Source: Streptomyces aculeolatus (GTDB taxonomy: Bacteria > Actinomycetota > Actinomycetes > Streptomycetales > Streptomycetaceae). Taken from it: 64,000 bases of DNA. A program made the position numbers and the translations under genes. Positions 23,783 to 33,602 of this stretch are shown here, piece after piece. Within the stretch, counting starts at the first letter, position 1. Each line of letters starts with the position of its first letter. Below the pieces are notes generated by a model. That model did no database searches and was not told the origin of the DNA. It worked only from the letters and a program-made list of their open reading frames with translations. The stretch is from the NCBI RefSeq assembly GCF_020400605.1, contig NZ_JAINRD010000006.1, positions 248,001-312,000 of the forward strand, given 5' to 3'.

Positions 23783-26022
23783 GAGCCGCCTCCGTCCGGC
23801 CCGCCGGCGTCCTCGCCGCCGCCGCTCCCGCGGGCGCCCGGTCCGGTGCCCGGCTTGAAGCCGCCGCCGCTGCCCAGCCCGGCCGCGGCCAGCTCCCTCT
23901 TCTCCTCCTTGGTCGCGATCAGCTGCGCCGGCGCGATGAAGGAGGACTCCTGGTACGGCTCCTCGCGGCTGACGACGGAGTCGGGGTTGCGCAGCGACTT
24001 CACGCACACCCGGGCCGCGTCCAGGATCACGACGACCACCAGCAGCGCGAAGACCGCCGACAGCACCCCGTCGACCGTCGTGTTGGTGACGATCGTCTCG
24101 GCGTCCTCCAGCTCCTGCCCGGACAGCTTGCCGGAGTCGATGCCCTCCTGCGCCACGTCGCCCTGGGCGAAGAAGCCGACCCGCGGGTCGTCCGAGAACA
24201 CCTTCTGCCAGCTCGCGGTGAGCGTCACCACCGCGACCCAGGCCAGCGGGATGCCCGTCACCCACGCCCACTTCAGCCGCCCCGACTTGATCAGCAGCGT
24301 GGTGCAGATCGTCAGCGCGACCGCGCCGAGGAGCTGGTTGGTGATGCCGAAGAGCGGGAAGAGCTGGTTGATGCCGCCGAGGGGGTCGTTGACGCCGACC
24401 CACAGGAAGTAGCCCCACAGGCCCACGACGACCGCGCTGGTGCCGATGAGCCCCGGCCACCAGCTGACGCGCTTGAGCGGCTTGTAGATGTTGCCCAGGG
24501 TGTCCTGCAGCATGAAGCGGCCCACCCGGGTGCCCGCGTCGAGCGCGGTGAGGATGAACAGCGCCTCGAACATGATCGCAAAGTGGTACCAGAACGCCTT
24601 GAGGCTGTCCCCGGTCACGTTGGAGAAGATCTCCGAGACGCCCAGGGCGAACGTCGGTGCGCCGCCCGTACGGGACAGCAGCGACGGCTCCTCGACGGAG
24701 TCCGCCGCCGCCTGGAGTGCCGCCGGTGTGATCTCCCAGCCGAAGCCCTGGATCGCCTCCGATGCCGACTGCGCGGTGTCTCCGATCACGGTGGGCGCGG
24801 AGTTCATCGCGAAGTAGAGGCCCGGGTCCAGCACGCACGCGGCGATCATCGCCACGATCGCCACGGAGGACTCCATCAGCATGGACCCGTAGCCGATCAT
24901 CCGGACCTGCGTCTCCTTCTGCACCATCTTCGGTGTGGTGCCGGAGGAGATGAGGGCGTGGAAGCCGGACAGGGCGCCGCAGGCGATGGTGATGAAGACG
25001 AACGGGAAGAGCGAGCCGGCGAAGACCGGTCCGGTGCCGTCCTTGGCGAAGTCGGTGACGCCCTCCATCTTCAGCGTCGGCGCGGCCACGAGCACGCCGA
25101 TGAACAGCAGCGCGATGGTGCCGAGTTTCATGAACGTCGACAGGTAGTCGCGCGGCGCGAGCAGCGTCCACACCGGTAGCACCGAGGCGATGAAGGCGTA
25201 GATCACCATCCAGATGACCAGCGACTCCTTGCTCAGCGTGAACGTGTCCGCGAGCGACGACTCGGCCACCCACCGGCCCGCGACCAGCGCGAGCAGCAGC
25301 AGGGCGATGCCGATCAGCGACACCTCGGCGACCCTGCCGGGCCGGATCATCCGCAGGTAGAAGCCCATGAACAGGGCGATCGGGATCGTCATGCCGATGG
25401 AGAACGTGCCCCAGGGGGACTCCGCCAGCGCGTTGACGATGACCAGCGCCAGCACCGCCAGCAGGATGATCATGATCGCGAAGACGGCGAGCAGCGCGGC
25501 GGCGCCGCCCACCGGGCCGATCTCCTCGCGTGCCATCTGGCCGAGCGAACGGCCGTTGCGGCGGGTGGAGAAGAACAGCACCACCATGTCCTGGACCGCG
25601 CCCGCGAAGATCACGCCCGCGACGATCCAGATCGTGCCCGGCAGGAAGCCCATCTGCGCCGCGAGCACCGGGCCGACCAGCGGTCCCGCGCCGGAGATCG
25701 CCGCGAAGTGGTGGCCGAGGAGCACGCGGCGGTCGGTCGGCTGGAAGTCGATGCCGTTGTCGAGCCGTTCCGCCGGGGTGGCGCGCGTCTTGTCGGCCTT
25801 GAGCACGCGGTAGGCGATGAACTTCGAGTAGAAGCGGTAGCCGATGGCGTACGAGCCGAGGGCCGCGGCCACCATCCAGGCCGCGGAGACCTCCTCGCCC
25901 CGCGAGAGCGCCAGCACGGTCCAGCCGACGGCTCCCACCAGGGCGACGGCGGTCCACAGGATGACGCTCTTCGGTTCCAGGCGTGGCTTTCGCGGCACGT
26001 CCGGGGGTGCGTGCACAGTCAT
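23779..26022 (-). CDS. cstA: CstA-family pyruvate/peptide transporter
   Basis: Large membrane carrier, 747 aa, about 16-18 hydrophobic segments. Family motifs: IDFQPTDRRVLLGHHFAAISGAGPLVGPVLAAQ (about 100-130), GAVQDMVVLFFSTRRNGRSLGQMA, and SGFHALISSGTTPKM. Known members import pyruvate during carbon starvation; older work proposed peptides. A long hydrophilic Gly-rich C-tail (about 690-747) is cytoplasmic. ATG 26022. Cotranslated with ybdD. No catabolite-type site was clear in the upstream 300 bases. Confidence 0.93.
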   Translation of the reverse strand: MTVHAPPDVPRKPRLEPKSVILWTAVALVGAVGWTVLALSRGEEVSAAWMVAAALGSYAIGYRFYSKFIAYRVLKADKTRATPAERLDNGIDFQPTDRRVLLGHHFAAISGAGPLVGPVLAAQMGFLPGTIWIVAGVIFAGAVQDMVVLFFSTRRNGRSLGQMAREEIGPVGGAAALLAVFAIMIILLAVLALVIVNALAESPWGTFSIGMTIPIALFMGFYLRMIRPGRVAEVSLIGIALLLLALVAGRWVAESSLADTFTLSKESLVIWMVIYAFIASVLPVWTLLAPRDYLSTFMKLGTIALLFIGVLVAAPTLKMEGVTDFAKDGTGPVFAGSLFPFVFITIACGALSGFHALISSGTTPKMVQKETQVRMIGYGSMLMESSVAIVAMIAACVLDPGLYFAMNSAPTVIGDTAQSASEAIQGFGWEITPAALQAAADSVEEPSLLSRTGGAPTFALGVSEIFSNVTGDSLKAFWYHFAIMFEALFILTALDAGTRVGRFMLQDTLGNIYKPLKRVSWWPGLIGTSAVVVGLWGYFLWVGVNDPLGGINQLFPLFGITNQLLGAVALTICTTLLIKSGRLKWAWVTGIPLAWVAVVTLTASWQKVFSDDPRVGFFAQGDVAQEGIDSGKLSGQELEDAETIVTNTTVDGVLSAVFALLVVVVILDAARVCVKSLRNPDSVVSREEPYQESSFIAPAQLIATKEEKRELAAAGLGSGGGFKPGTGPGARGSGGGEDAGGPDGGGS

Positions 26023-26322
26023 GGCGGCTCCGTCCCCTGAGCTCTCAATCTCTTGCAATGCGCTCGAAATGTAGAGCAGTGCCAGGCCGCCGTCACTAGG
26101 TCGATCAGTCGCTATCCGATCACGAAAAGCACCGGCCGGGGCGTCGCGGCCGGTGGAGGGCGCCGGTGGAGGGCGCCGGGGGAAAGCGCCCGGGGGCGGG
26201 GCGGCCCCGGCGGGCGGCAAGCGGTCCGTACCAATCGGTCCGCGTGGTTAGACTCGCCCGCTGAGTCCCCGGGGCGGCGGCCCCGGGGCGAACGAGTGCA
26301 GCGCCGATCGAGGGGGACGCGC
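26023..26322. other. Divergent intergenic region between cstA and the LuxR-type gene
   Basis: About 300 bases with no gene. The half next to cstA is AT-richer (26040-26130) and should hold its promoter. The half next to the regulator is very GC-rich and contains the 13-bp tandem repeat at 26150. No clear operator palindrome was found. Confidence 0.5.
26150..26175. repeat. 13-bp tandem repeat
   Basis: CCGGTGGAGGGCG occurs twice head to tail (26150-26162, 26163-26175), then a partial third copy CCGGGGG. Probably slippage in GC-rich sequence. Confidence 0.7.
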
Positions 26323-27309
26323 ATGCTTGCCGCACTGGACTTGGAACCGCTGCCGGAGGCCGTCTACCAGCTGTTCCTGGACGGGTCCTGCTGGTCCGCG
26401 GAGGAGATAGGCGAACGGCTGGACCTGGCGCCCGACGACGTCGGGGAGGCGCTGGAGCAACTGGCCGCCGCCCGGCTGCTGACCGCCCCGGGGAACGGCT
26501 CCGCCGGCTACCGGGCCACCGACCGGTCCGCGGGACTGCCGCGTCTCGTCGCCCGCTGGGAGGCGGAACTGGATCGGCAGCGCCGCAAGGTGGCCGCCGC
26601 CCGCGACGCCATCAGCGCGTTCACCACGAACCCCGGCCGGCCCGGCGCCGGGCCCGGGGACCACGAGCTGCTGGAGCGGGTGCCGGGGCCCGACGCCGCC
26701 GCGCGCCGGATCGCGGAGCTGGCGGCCGGGGCGCGGAGGCGGGTGCAGAGCCTGGTCCCGAAGGAGGCGCAGGCGCACCTGGGCCCGGAGCACCTGCGCC
26801 GGGTGGACGACGCGCTGCTGGCCCGCGGGGTGTCCGTGGCGCGGGTGCTGCAGGACAGCGTCCGCGCGGACCCGGTGGCGCGGCGGCAGCCGGCCGGGCT
26901 GACGGCGGCGGGCGGCAGGGTCCGTACGGTGCCGGCGCTGCCCGTGCTGCTGGTGCTGGTCGACGGGCAGACGGCGCTGCTGGCCGCCGACCCGGCCGAC
27001 CCCGCCGCGGGGGTGGTGCAGCTGCGCGGCCCCGGGGTGGTCACGGCGCTGCGGCAGCTCTTCGACTCGTACTGGCGCGAGGGCACCGACTGGGGCGGCT
27101 CCCCGGCGGTCGACCGCAACGAGCTGACGCCCACCGAGCAGGAGCTGCTGCGGCTGCTGGCCGTCGGCCACACCGACGCGCAGATCAGCCGCCGCCTGGG
27201 CGTCTCGGCACGCACGGTGCGCAGGATGTACGCGGGAATCACCGAACGCCTCGCGGTACGCAGCCGCTTCGAGGCCGGCGTCGTAGCCGCCCAACGCGGC
27301 TGGGTCTAG
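26323..27309 (+). CDS. LuxR-type regulator with TrmB-like N-terminal domain
   Basis: 328-aa transcription factor. Residues 5-70 resemble a TrmB-type winged helix (LPEAVYQLFLDGSCWSAEEI, then LDLAPDDVGEALEQLAAARL). The centre (about 110-245) looks like a phospholipase-D-like sensor fold as in Streptomyces proteins of this type. Residues 262-320 are a LuxR helix-turn-helix: LTPTEQELLRLLAVGHTDAQISRRLGVSARTVRRMYAGITERLAVRSRFEAG. The TAG stop is formed by the end of the MITE, so the natural C-terminus may have been slightly altered. Target unknown. ATG 26323 follows AGGGGGA. Confidence 0.85.
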   Translation: MLAALDLEPLPEAVYQLFLDGSCWSAEEIGERLDLAPDDVGEALEQLAAARLLTAPGNGSAGYRATDRSAGLPRLVARWEAELDRQRRKVAAARDAISAFTTNPGRPGAGPGDHELLERVPGPDAAARRIAELAAGARRRVQSLVPKEAQAHLGPEHLRRVDDALLARGVSVARVLQDSVRADPVARRQPAGLTAAGGRVRTVPALPVLLVLVDGQTALLAADPADPAAGVVQLRGPGVVTALRQLFDSYWREGTDWGGSPAVDRNELTPTEQELLRLLAVGHTDAQISRRLGVSARTVRRMYAGITERLAVRSRFEAGVVAAQRGWV

Positions 27310-27520
27310 GGTCTGTCTTCGATCTCGCGTCGTTCGCCCGAAGGGCGGGCGGCGCGGCGTCTGGTGCGTGCGATCGCAAGGCGGAGGGTCGACCGCATAG
27401 TGGGCCTATTCGGTCGAGCCCGACAACGCAGCGAGCGTGCGTGCCAGGCTCCCCCACAGCGCGCTGCGCGCACGTGGGCGGTGCCCCCAGCCGCAGACGC
27501 GAGATTGAAGACAGACCCTA
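27307..27520. mobile_element. 214-bp MITE-like element with 25-bp terminal inverted repeats
   Basis: The ends are inverted copies: 27307-27331 (TAGGGTCTGTCTTCGATCTC plus GCGTC) and 27496-27520, identical except one base. Both include a terminal TA, which can be read as a TA target duplication. No transposase is encoded in the roughly 160-base interior, which has smaller palindromes around GGTCGACC. GGGTCTGTC-type ends with TA targets fit IS5-like elements of Streptomyces, so this is best read as a non-autonomous derivative. It starts inside the LuxR stop codon and ends 77 bases after dasR. Confidence 0.8.
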
Positions 27521-27597
27521 CGGTCTTCCGCCTGCGCCGCGGGCCGGCACGCAGCGGCGGGTCCGGCGCTGGGCCGGGCCCGCCGCTGCGGCGCCGC

Positions 27598-28446
<849 letters not shown>

Positions 28447-28530
28447 TCACCCGTCGGTGCGCTCGCGGGGTGACGGGATAGCTCACATGTCGGTCCGGTA
28501 ACGGAAGCCGAACCAGCAGGCCGCACACCC

Positions 28531-28559
28531 TTGACACCCTCATTGGTCTAGGCCAGGCT
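28531..28559 (+). promoter_or_regulatory. dasA promoter candidate
   Basis: TTGACA (28531-28536), 17-base spacer, CAGGCT (28554-28559). The first dre lies across the spacer and -10 box, so DasR binding would block RNA polymerase. Confidence 0.55.
28542..28557. promoter_or_regulatory. dre operator 1 (DasR)
   Basis: ATTGGTCTAGGCCAGG contains TGGTCTAG-CCA and matches the dre core with one change. Overlaps the dasA promoter. Confidence 0.8.
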
Positions 28560-28569
28560 TCGTTCCACG

Positions 28570-28585
28570 ATTGGTCCAGACCAAG
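28570..28585. promoter_or_regulatory. dre operator 2 (DasR)
   Basis: ATTGGTCCAGACCAAG; perfect TTGGTC/GACCAA arms around CA. It lies 28 bases downstream of the first site. Confidence 0.85.
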
Positions 28586-28593
28586 ACCGTCAA

Positions 28594-28609
28594 CCTGGTC
28601 TAAACCATT
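28594..28609. promoter_or_regulatory. dre operator 3 (DasR)
   Basis: CCTGGTCTAAACCATT; TGGTCTAxACCA core. Spacings of 28 and 24 bases between the three sites place them on nearby helix faces. Confidence 0.8.
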
Positions 28610-28721
28610 AAAGACCACAAGTCCACTCCACGGGCAGGGTCCGGGAGCAAGGACTTTTCGGTGGCGAATCGCTGGCGAAAGACGGCAGGGGGGCGTGGGC
28701 CGGCATGTTGAGGAGGGTGAC

Positions 28722-30008
28722 GTGAAGCGCACGGCGGTAGCGGTGCTGGCGGCGGCTGGCCTGGTGGCAAGCCTCGCCGCCTGCGGTTCTGACGATGGTG
28801 GCGAGGACGACGGCAAGGGCAGTGGCCCCGGGTCGTTCAAGGGCGAGACGCTCACCTTCTGGGCCATGGACGGCTCCACACCGGACGACTGGCTGAAGGA
28901 CGTCCAGGCCGAGTTCGAGAAGAAGACGGGCGCGAAGCTCGAATACAAGGTGCAGCAGTGGAACGGCATTCAGCAGAAGCTGACCACCGCGCTGTCCGAG
29001 GAGAGCCCGCCCGACGTGGTCGAGGTCGGCAACACCCAGACGCCCGCCTACGCGGCGACCGGCGGCCTGGCCGACCTGACCGAGCTGAAGGACGAGATCG
29101 GCACCGAGTGGACCGAGTCCCTCAACGAGTCGTCGATCTACGAGGGCAAGCAGTACGCCGTCCCGTGGTTCTTCGCCAACCGCGTGGTGATGTACAACAA
29201 GTCGATCTTCGAGGAAGCCGGCATCACGGAGCTCCCCAAGACCCGTGACGACCTCTTCGCGGCGTTCGAGAAGATCGAGAAGAACACCGACGCCGAGCCG
29301 ATCTACATGCCCGGCCAGAACTGGTACTTCTTCGACGGCCTGCTCATCGGCCAGGACGCCGAGCTGGTGAAGCAGGACGGCGACAAGTGGGTCTCCAACC
29401 TCGCCGACCCCAAGGTCGGCCAGGCCATGGACATCTACAAGCAGTACGCCGACTTCTCCACGGCGCCCAAGGACAAGGACGAGGCCACCCCGCAGCAGGG
29501 CGAGGTCTTCGGCAAGGGCAAGACCGGCGCGATCATCGGCATGGGCTGGGAGTCCGGCATCGCCATCGAGGCGAGCAAGGACAAGAACTTCGAGAAGGAG
29601 ATCGGCTACTTCACCATCCCCGGTGAGACCGCCGACACCCCCGAGAGCGTCTTCCTCGGCGGCTCCAACCTGGCCATCGCCGCGGGCAGCGAGAAGCAGG
29701 AGCTCGCCCAGGAGTTCCTGAAGATCGCGCTCTCCGACAAGCACGAGGGCGCCCTCGCGGCCGCCAACGGCGTGATCCCCAACAAGGACTCGCTGCTGTC
29801 GAAGCTGGAGGGCAACGAGGCGGCCGAGGCCGCGGCGCCGGCCGCCGCCGTCGGCGGCACCACGCCGCTCATCCCGGAGTGGGGCGCGGTGGAGAACACC
29901 CCCAACCCCATCAAGTCCTACATGACCGCCTTCCTCAACGGTAAGTCCCACGAGGAAGCGGCCGAGTCGGTCGAGGGCGATCTGAACGAGCGCCTCGCGC
30001 AGGAGTAA
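28722..30008 (+). CDS. dasA: Chitobiose ABC transporter substrate-binding lipoprotein DasA
   Basis: 428-aa lipoprotein, family 1 sugar-binding protein. The signal peptide ends in a lipobox SLAAC (Cys about residue 21), followed by an acidic linker GSDDGGEDDGKG. The mature part begins with GETLTFWAMDGSTPDDWLKD and has DVVEVGNTQTPAYAATGGLADLT and a tryptophan-rich GMGWESG and GQNWYFFDG, as expected for sugar stacking. It captures N,N'-diacetylchitobiose for DasBC and the ATPase MsiK encoded elsewhere. GTG 28722 has AGGAGGG 5 bases upstream. Repressed by DasR. Confidence 0.94.
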   Translation: MKRTAVAVLAAAGLVASLAACGSDDGGEDDGKGSGPGSFKGETLTFWAMDGSTPDDWLKDVQAEFEKKTGAKLEYKVQQWNGIQQKLTTALSEESPPDVVEVGNTQTPAYAATGGLADLTELKDEIGTEWTESLNESSIYEGKQYAVPWFFANRVVMYNKSIFEEAGITELPKTRDDLFAAFEKIEKNTDAEPIYMPGQNWYFFDGLLIGQDAELVKQDGDKWVSNLADPKVGQAMDIYKQYADFSTAPKDKDEATPQQGEVFGKGKTGAIIGMGWESGIAIEASKDKNFEKEIGYFTIPGETADTPESVFLGGSNLAIAAGSEKQELAQEFLKIALSDKHEGALAAANGVIPNKDSLLSKLEGNEAAEAAAPAAAVGGTTPLIPEWGAVENTPNPIKSYMTAFLNGKSHEEAAESVEGDLNERLAQE

Positions 30009-30098
30009 GTGTCATCGGGCGGGCGGGACCGGGTACGACCCGGCCCCGCCCGCACCCGCGGGTCCGAAACCACCTCGTCCCGAAGAGATCGCCGCATC

Positions 30099-31085
30099 AT
30101 GACTGTGCAGATACCGAGGCCGGCCACCGAGAAGGCCAAAGGCCGCGCCCGTACGACACCACCCCCACCGCCCGGACGCCACCGCAAGGCCCAGGGATCG
30201 GCCGGCGCCCTCCCGTACCTGCTGCTCCTGCCGGCACTGGCGATCACCGCCGTGCTGCTGGGCTATCCGCTGGTGAAGAACGGCATCCTGTCGTTCCAGA
30301 AGCTCGGCATGAAGGAGCTGATCCAGCACCTCACCGAGTGGAACGGCTTCGACAACTACAGCGACGTCCTCGGCGGCGAGGACTTCTGGCGCGTCACGCT
30401 CCGGACGGTCGTCTTCACCGCGGTGAACGTCACGCTGATCATGGTGCTCGGCACCCTGGTCGGGCTGCTGCTCGCCCGCCTCGGCCGCAAGATGCGGCTC
30501 ACCCTGATGATGGCGCTCGTGCTCGCCTGGGCGATGCCCATCATCGCGGCCACCACCGTCTACCAGTGGCTGTTCGCCGAGCGCTACGGCGTCGTCAACT
30601 GGATCCTCGACAAGCTCGGCTGGCACTCCATGGCCGACTACTCCTGGACCAGCAGCCAGTTCTCCACCTTCTTCGTGATCACGGTGATGCTCGTCTGGAC
30701 GTCGATCCCGTTCGTGGCGATCAACCTCTACGCCGCCACGACCACGATCGCCAAGGAGCTGTACGAGGCCGCCGGGCTCGACGGCGCCGGCGCCTGGCGC
30801 ACCTTCACCTCGGTGACCCTCCCGTTCATCAAGCCGTTCCTGCTCGCGACCACGTTCCTGGAGGTCATCTGGATCTTCAAGGCGTTCCCGCACGTCTACG
30901 CGATCAACGGCGGCGGTCCCGACCGGCTCACCGAGACGCTCCCCGTCTACGCCTTCGTCGAGGGCGTCGGCAACCAGCACTACGGCATGGGCGCGGCGAT
31001 CTCCGTGCTCACGATCCTGGTCCTGATGGGGCTGACGTCGTACTACATCCGCATGGTCATGAAGCAGGAGAGGGAAGACTCGTGA
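30099..31085 (+). CDS. dasB: Chitobiose ABC transporter permease DasB
   Basis: 328-aa MalF-type permease with six transmembrane helices after a basic Pro-rich N-tail (residues 1-35). The cytoplasmic EAA loop that contacts the ATPase is ELYEAAGLDGAGAWRTFTSV near residue 220. ATG 30099 follows GAAGAGA; a longer frame upstream is not coding-like. Pairs with DasC to form the membrane channel. Its stop overlaps dasC by 4 bases. Confidence 0.93.
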   Translation: MTVQIPRPATEKAKGRARTTPPPPPGRHRKAQGSAGALPYLLLLPALAITAVLLGYPLVKNGILSFQKLGMKELIQHLTEWNGFDNYSDVLGGEDFWRVTLRTVVFTAVNVTLIMVLGTLVGLLLARLGRKMRLTLMMALVLAWAMPIIAATTVYQWLFAERYGVVNWILDKLGWHSMADYSWTSSQFSTFFVITVMLVWTSIPFVAINLYAATTTIAKELYEAAGLDGAGAWRTFTSVTLPFIKPFLLATTFLEVIWIFKAFPHVYAINGGGPDRLTETLPVYAFVEGVGNQHYGMGAAISVLTILVLMGLTSYYIRMVMKQEREDS

Positions 31086-31912
31086 GGCGCTCGTTCATCG
31101 GCCGCTTCTGGCCCAACGCGACGGCCCTGGTGCTGTTCGTCATCTTCCTCTTCCCCGTGTACTGGATGTTCGCCACGTCCTTCAAGCCGACCGGCGACAT
31201 CATCAGCGAGAACCCGGTCTGGTTCCCGCTGGACCCGACCTTCGAGCACTACCGCACGGCCTTCGACGCCGACAACTTCTGGAACTTCTGGAAGAACTCG
31301 CTGACGGTGACCCTGCTGGCGGTCGGCATCTCGCTGCTCATCGCGCTGCTGGCGTCCTTCGCCATCGCGCGGATGCGCTTCCGCGGCCGTACCGGCATCA
31401 TCCTGGTCTTCATGTTCGCGCAGATGGCGCCGTGGGAGGTCATGGTCATCTCGGTGTACATGCTGGTGCGCGACGCGGACATGCTGAACAGCCTGGTGCC
31501 GCTCACGCTCTTCTACACCGTGATGGTGCTGCCGCTGACGATCCTCACGCTGCGCACCTACGTGGCCGCCGTGCCCAAGGACCTGGAGGAGGCGGCCATG
31601 GTCGACGGCGCCACCCGCACCCAGGCGTTCCGCAAGGTGATCTTCCCGCTGCTGGCGCCGGGCCTCATGGCCACCTCGCTCTTCGGCTTCATCACCGCCT
31701 GGAACGAGTTCCCGATGGTGCTGGTCCTCAACAAGGAGGCCGAGGCACAGACCCTGCCGCTGTGGCTGTCCCAGTTCCAGACCCAGTTCGGCGACGACTG
31801 GGGCGCCACCATGGCCGCCGCGTCGCTGTTCGCCCTGCCCATCCTCGTGCTCTTCCTGTACCTGCAGCGCAAGGTCACCGCCGGCCTGACCGCCGGTGCC
31901 GTGAAGGGCTGA
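31082..31912 (+). CDS. dasC: Chitobiose ABC transporter permease DasC
   Basis: 276-aa MalG-type permease with six helices. EAA loop: DLEEAAMVDGATRTQAFRKV near residue 180. GTG 31082 (VRRSFIGRFWPNATALVLF) shares GTGA with the dasB stop. No ATPase gene follows, consistent with the multi-sugar ATPase MsiK serving this system in Streptomyces. Confidence 0.93.
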   Translation: MRRSFIGRFWPNATALVLFVIFLFPVYWMFATSFKPTGDIISENPVWFPLDPTFEHYRTAFDADNFWNFWKNSLTVTLLAVGISLLIALLASFAIARMRFRGRTGIILVFMFAQMAPWEVMVISVYMLVRDADMLNSLVPLTLFYTVMVLPLTILTLRTYVAAVPKDLEEAAMVDGATRTQAFRKVIFPLLAPGLMATSLFGFITAWNEFPMVLVLNKEAEAQTLPLWLSQFQTQFGDDWGATMAAASLFALPILVLFLYLQRKVTAGLTAGAVKG

Positions 31913-31970
31913 CGCACCACCTCGTAAGCTGCGGCGGACCACCGCCGCGGGAAGGGACAGCACGACGGCC

Positions 31971-33554
31971 ATGACGACACTCGCAGGGAGCACCGACACC
32001 CTGACCCGGGACGCCCTCGCCGTACTGCAGCCGAGCTTCCTGGGCACCGAGCCCCCGGACTGGGTACTGCGCCGCCTCGACGAGGGCCTGACCGGCGTCG
32101 GGCTCTTCGGCCGCAACATCGAGAACCCCGAGCAGGTCGCCCGGCTCACCGCGCGGCTGCGCGCCGCCCGGCCCGACGTGCTGGTGGCGATGGACGAGGA
32201 GGGCGGCGACGTCACCCGCCTCGAGGTGCGCACCGGCTCCTCGTTCCCCGGCAACCTCGCCCTCGGCGCGGTCGACGACCCGGGCCTCACCCGGGCCGTC
32301 GCCCGGGAGCTGGGCCGCCGGCTCGCCGAGGTCGGCGTGAACCTGGACTGGGCGCCGTCCGCCGACGTCAACTCCAACCCGGACAACCCGGTCATCGGCG
32401 CGCGCTCCTTCGGCGCGGAGCCGGCGCTCGTCGCCCGGCACACCGCCGCGTACATCGAGGGCCTCCAGGACGCGGGCGTCAGCGCGTGCGCGAAGCACTT
32501 CCCGGGCCACGGCGACACCAACGTCGACTCGCACCACGCCATGCCGCGCATCGACGTCCCGGTCGAGGTGCTGCGCGAGCGCGAACTGGTGCCGTTCCGG
32601 GCCGCGATCGCGGCCGGCACCAAGGCCGTGATGAGCGCGCACATCCTGCTGCCCGCCCTGCGCACCGACGTGCCCGCCACCGTCAGCCCCGCGGTGCTCA
32701 CCGGCCTGCTGCGCGCCCCCGTCGCCGACGGCGGGCTCGGCTTCACCGGCCTGATCATCACCGACGCGCTGGAGATGCAGGCCATCGCCGCGACGTACGG
32801 CATCGAGGGCGGTGCGGTACGGGCCGTCGCGGCCGGCGCCGACGCGATGTGCATCGGCGCCCGCGGCGACGAGGAGATCGTGCTGCGCACCCGCGACGCC
32901 CTGGTGGCCGCGGTGCGCAGCGGGGACCTGCCCGAGGAGCGGCTCGCCGATGCCGCTGCCCGGGTACGGGCGCTGGCGGCCTGGTCGGCGCCGGCGCCGG
33001 CTGCGGCGGCGTCCGGCGCGGTGGAGGGGATCGCGCCGGACCCCGGCGTCGGCCAGGCCGCGGCCCGCAGGGCGCTGCGCGTCACCGGCGCCGAGGGCTA
33101 CGAGCCGCCGGCCGGCCCGGTGTACGTCGCGGGGTTCACGCCGGTGGCGAGCATCGCGGTGGGGCAGGAGACCCCGTGGGGCGTCGGTGCCGAGCTGGAG
33201 CGGGAGCTGCCCGGCACCGAGTCCGCGGTCTTCGACGGCTCCGCGCTGGGCGCCGGGGACGGCGGGAGCGGGGACCCGGCGAGCCGGGAGGGTTTGTCGG
33301 CGCTGACCGCAAATGTGCTCGCGGCGGCCCGTGATCGTAGGATCGTCGCAGTGGTGCGCGACGTCCACCGCCACCCCTGGATGGCGGACGCGCTCGACGC
33401 CCTGCTCGCCGCCCGTCCCGACACCGTCGTGGTGGAGATGGGGGTGCCGCAGGCGCCGCCGCGCGGGGCGCCGCACATCGCGACCCACGGTGCCGCCCGC
33501 GTCTGCGGCCGCGCCGCCGCGGAGGTCATCACCGGCAAGGGCGCCGGGGCCTGA
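31971..33554 (+). CDS. dasD: GH3 beta-N-acetylglucosaminidase, intracellular (DasD/NagZ-like)
   Basis: 527-aa glycoside hydrolase family 3 enzyme without a signal peptide, so it should cut imported chitobiose to GlcNAc in the cytoplasm. The NagZ-type motif KHFPGHGDT is at 175-183 with DSHH (187-190), and the catalytic nucleophile Asp is in LIITDALEM (about D265). The C-terminal domain (from about 360) is the second GH3 domain. ATG 31971 follows GGGAAGGGAC. It is 58 bases after dasC, likely same transcript. The symbol follows the S. coelicolor das naming as I recall it. Confidence 0.88.
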   Translation: MTTLAGSTDTLTRDALAVLQPSFLGTEPPDWVLRRLDEGLTGVGLFGRNIENPEQVARLTARLRAARPDVLVAMDEEGGDVTRLEVRTGSSFPGNLALGAVDDPGLTRAVARELGRRLAEVGVNLDWAPSADVNSNPDNPVIGARSFGAEPALVARHTAAYIEGLQDAGVSACAKHFPGHGDTNVDSHHAMPRIDVPVEVLRERELVPFRAAIAAGTKAVMSAHILLPALRTDVPATVSPAVLTGLLRAPVADGGLGFTGLIITDALEMQAIAATYGIEGGAVRAVAAGADAMCIGARGDEEIVLRTRDALVAAVRSGDLPEERLADAAARVRALAAWSAPAPAAAASGAVEGIAPDPGVGQAAARRALRVTGAEGYEPPAGPVYVAGFTPVASIAVGQETPWGVGAELERELPGTESAVFDGSALGAGDGGSGDPASREGLSALTANVLAAARDRRIVAVVRDVHRHPWMADALDALLAARPDTVVVEMGVPQAPPRGAPHIATHGAARVCGRAAAEVITGKGAGA

Positions 33555-33602
33555 CCCCCGACCGCCCGTACCACCTGACACCGCACTACGGAGGCACCCC
33601 GC

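Noticed and set aside
27310..27520. A small coding gene inside the MITE region (open frames of 70-130 codons exist)
   Set aside because: Frames run through the inverted repeats into antisense of dasR, have no ribosome site and no protein-like motif.
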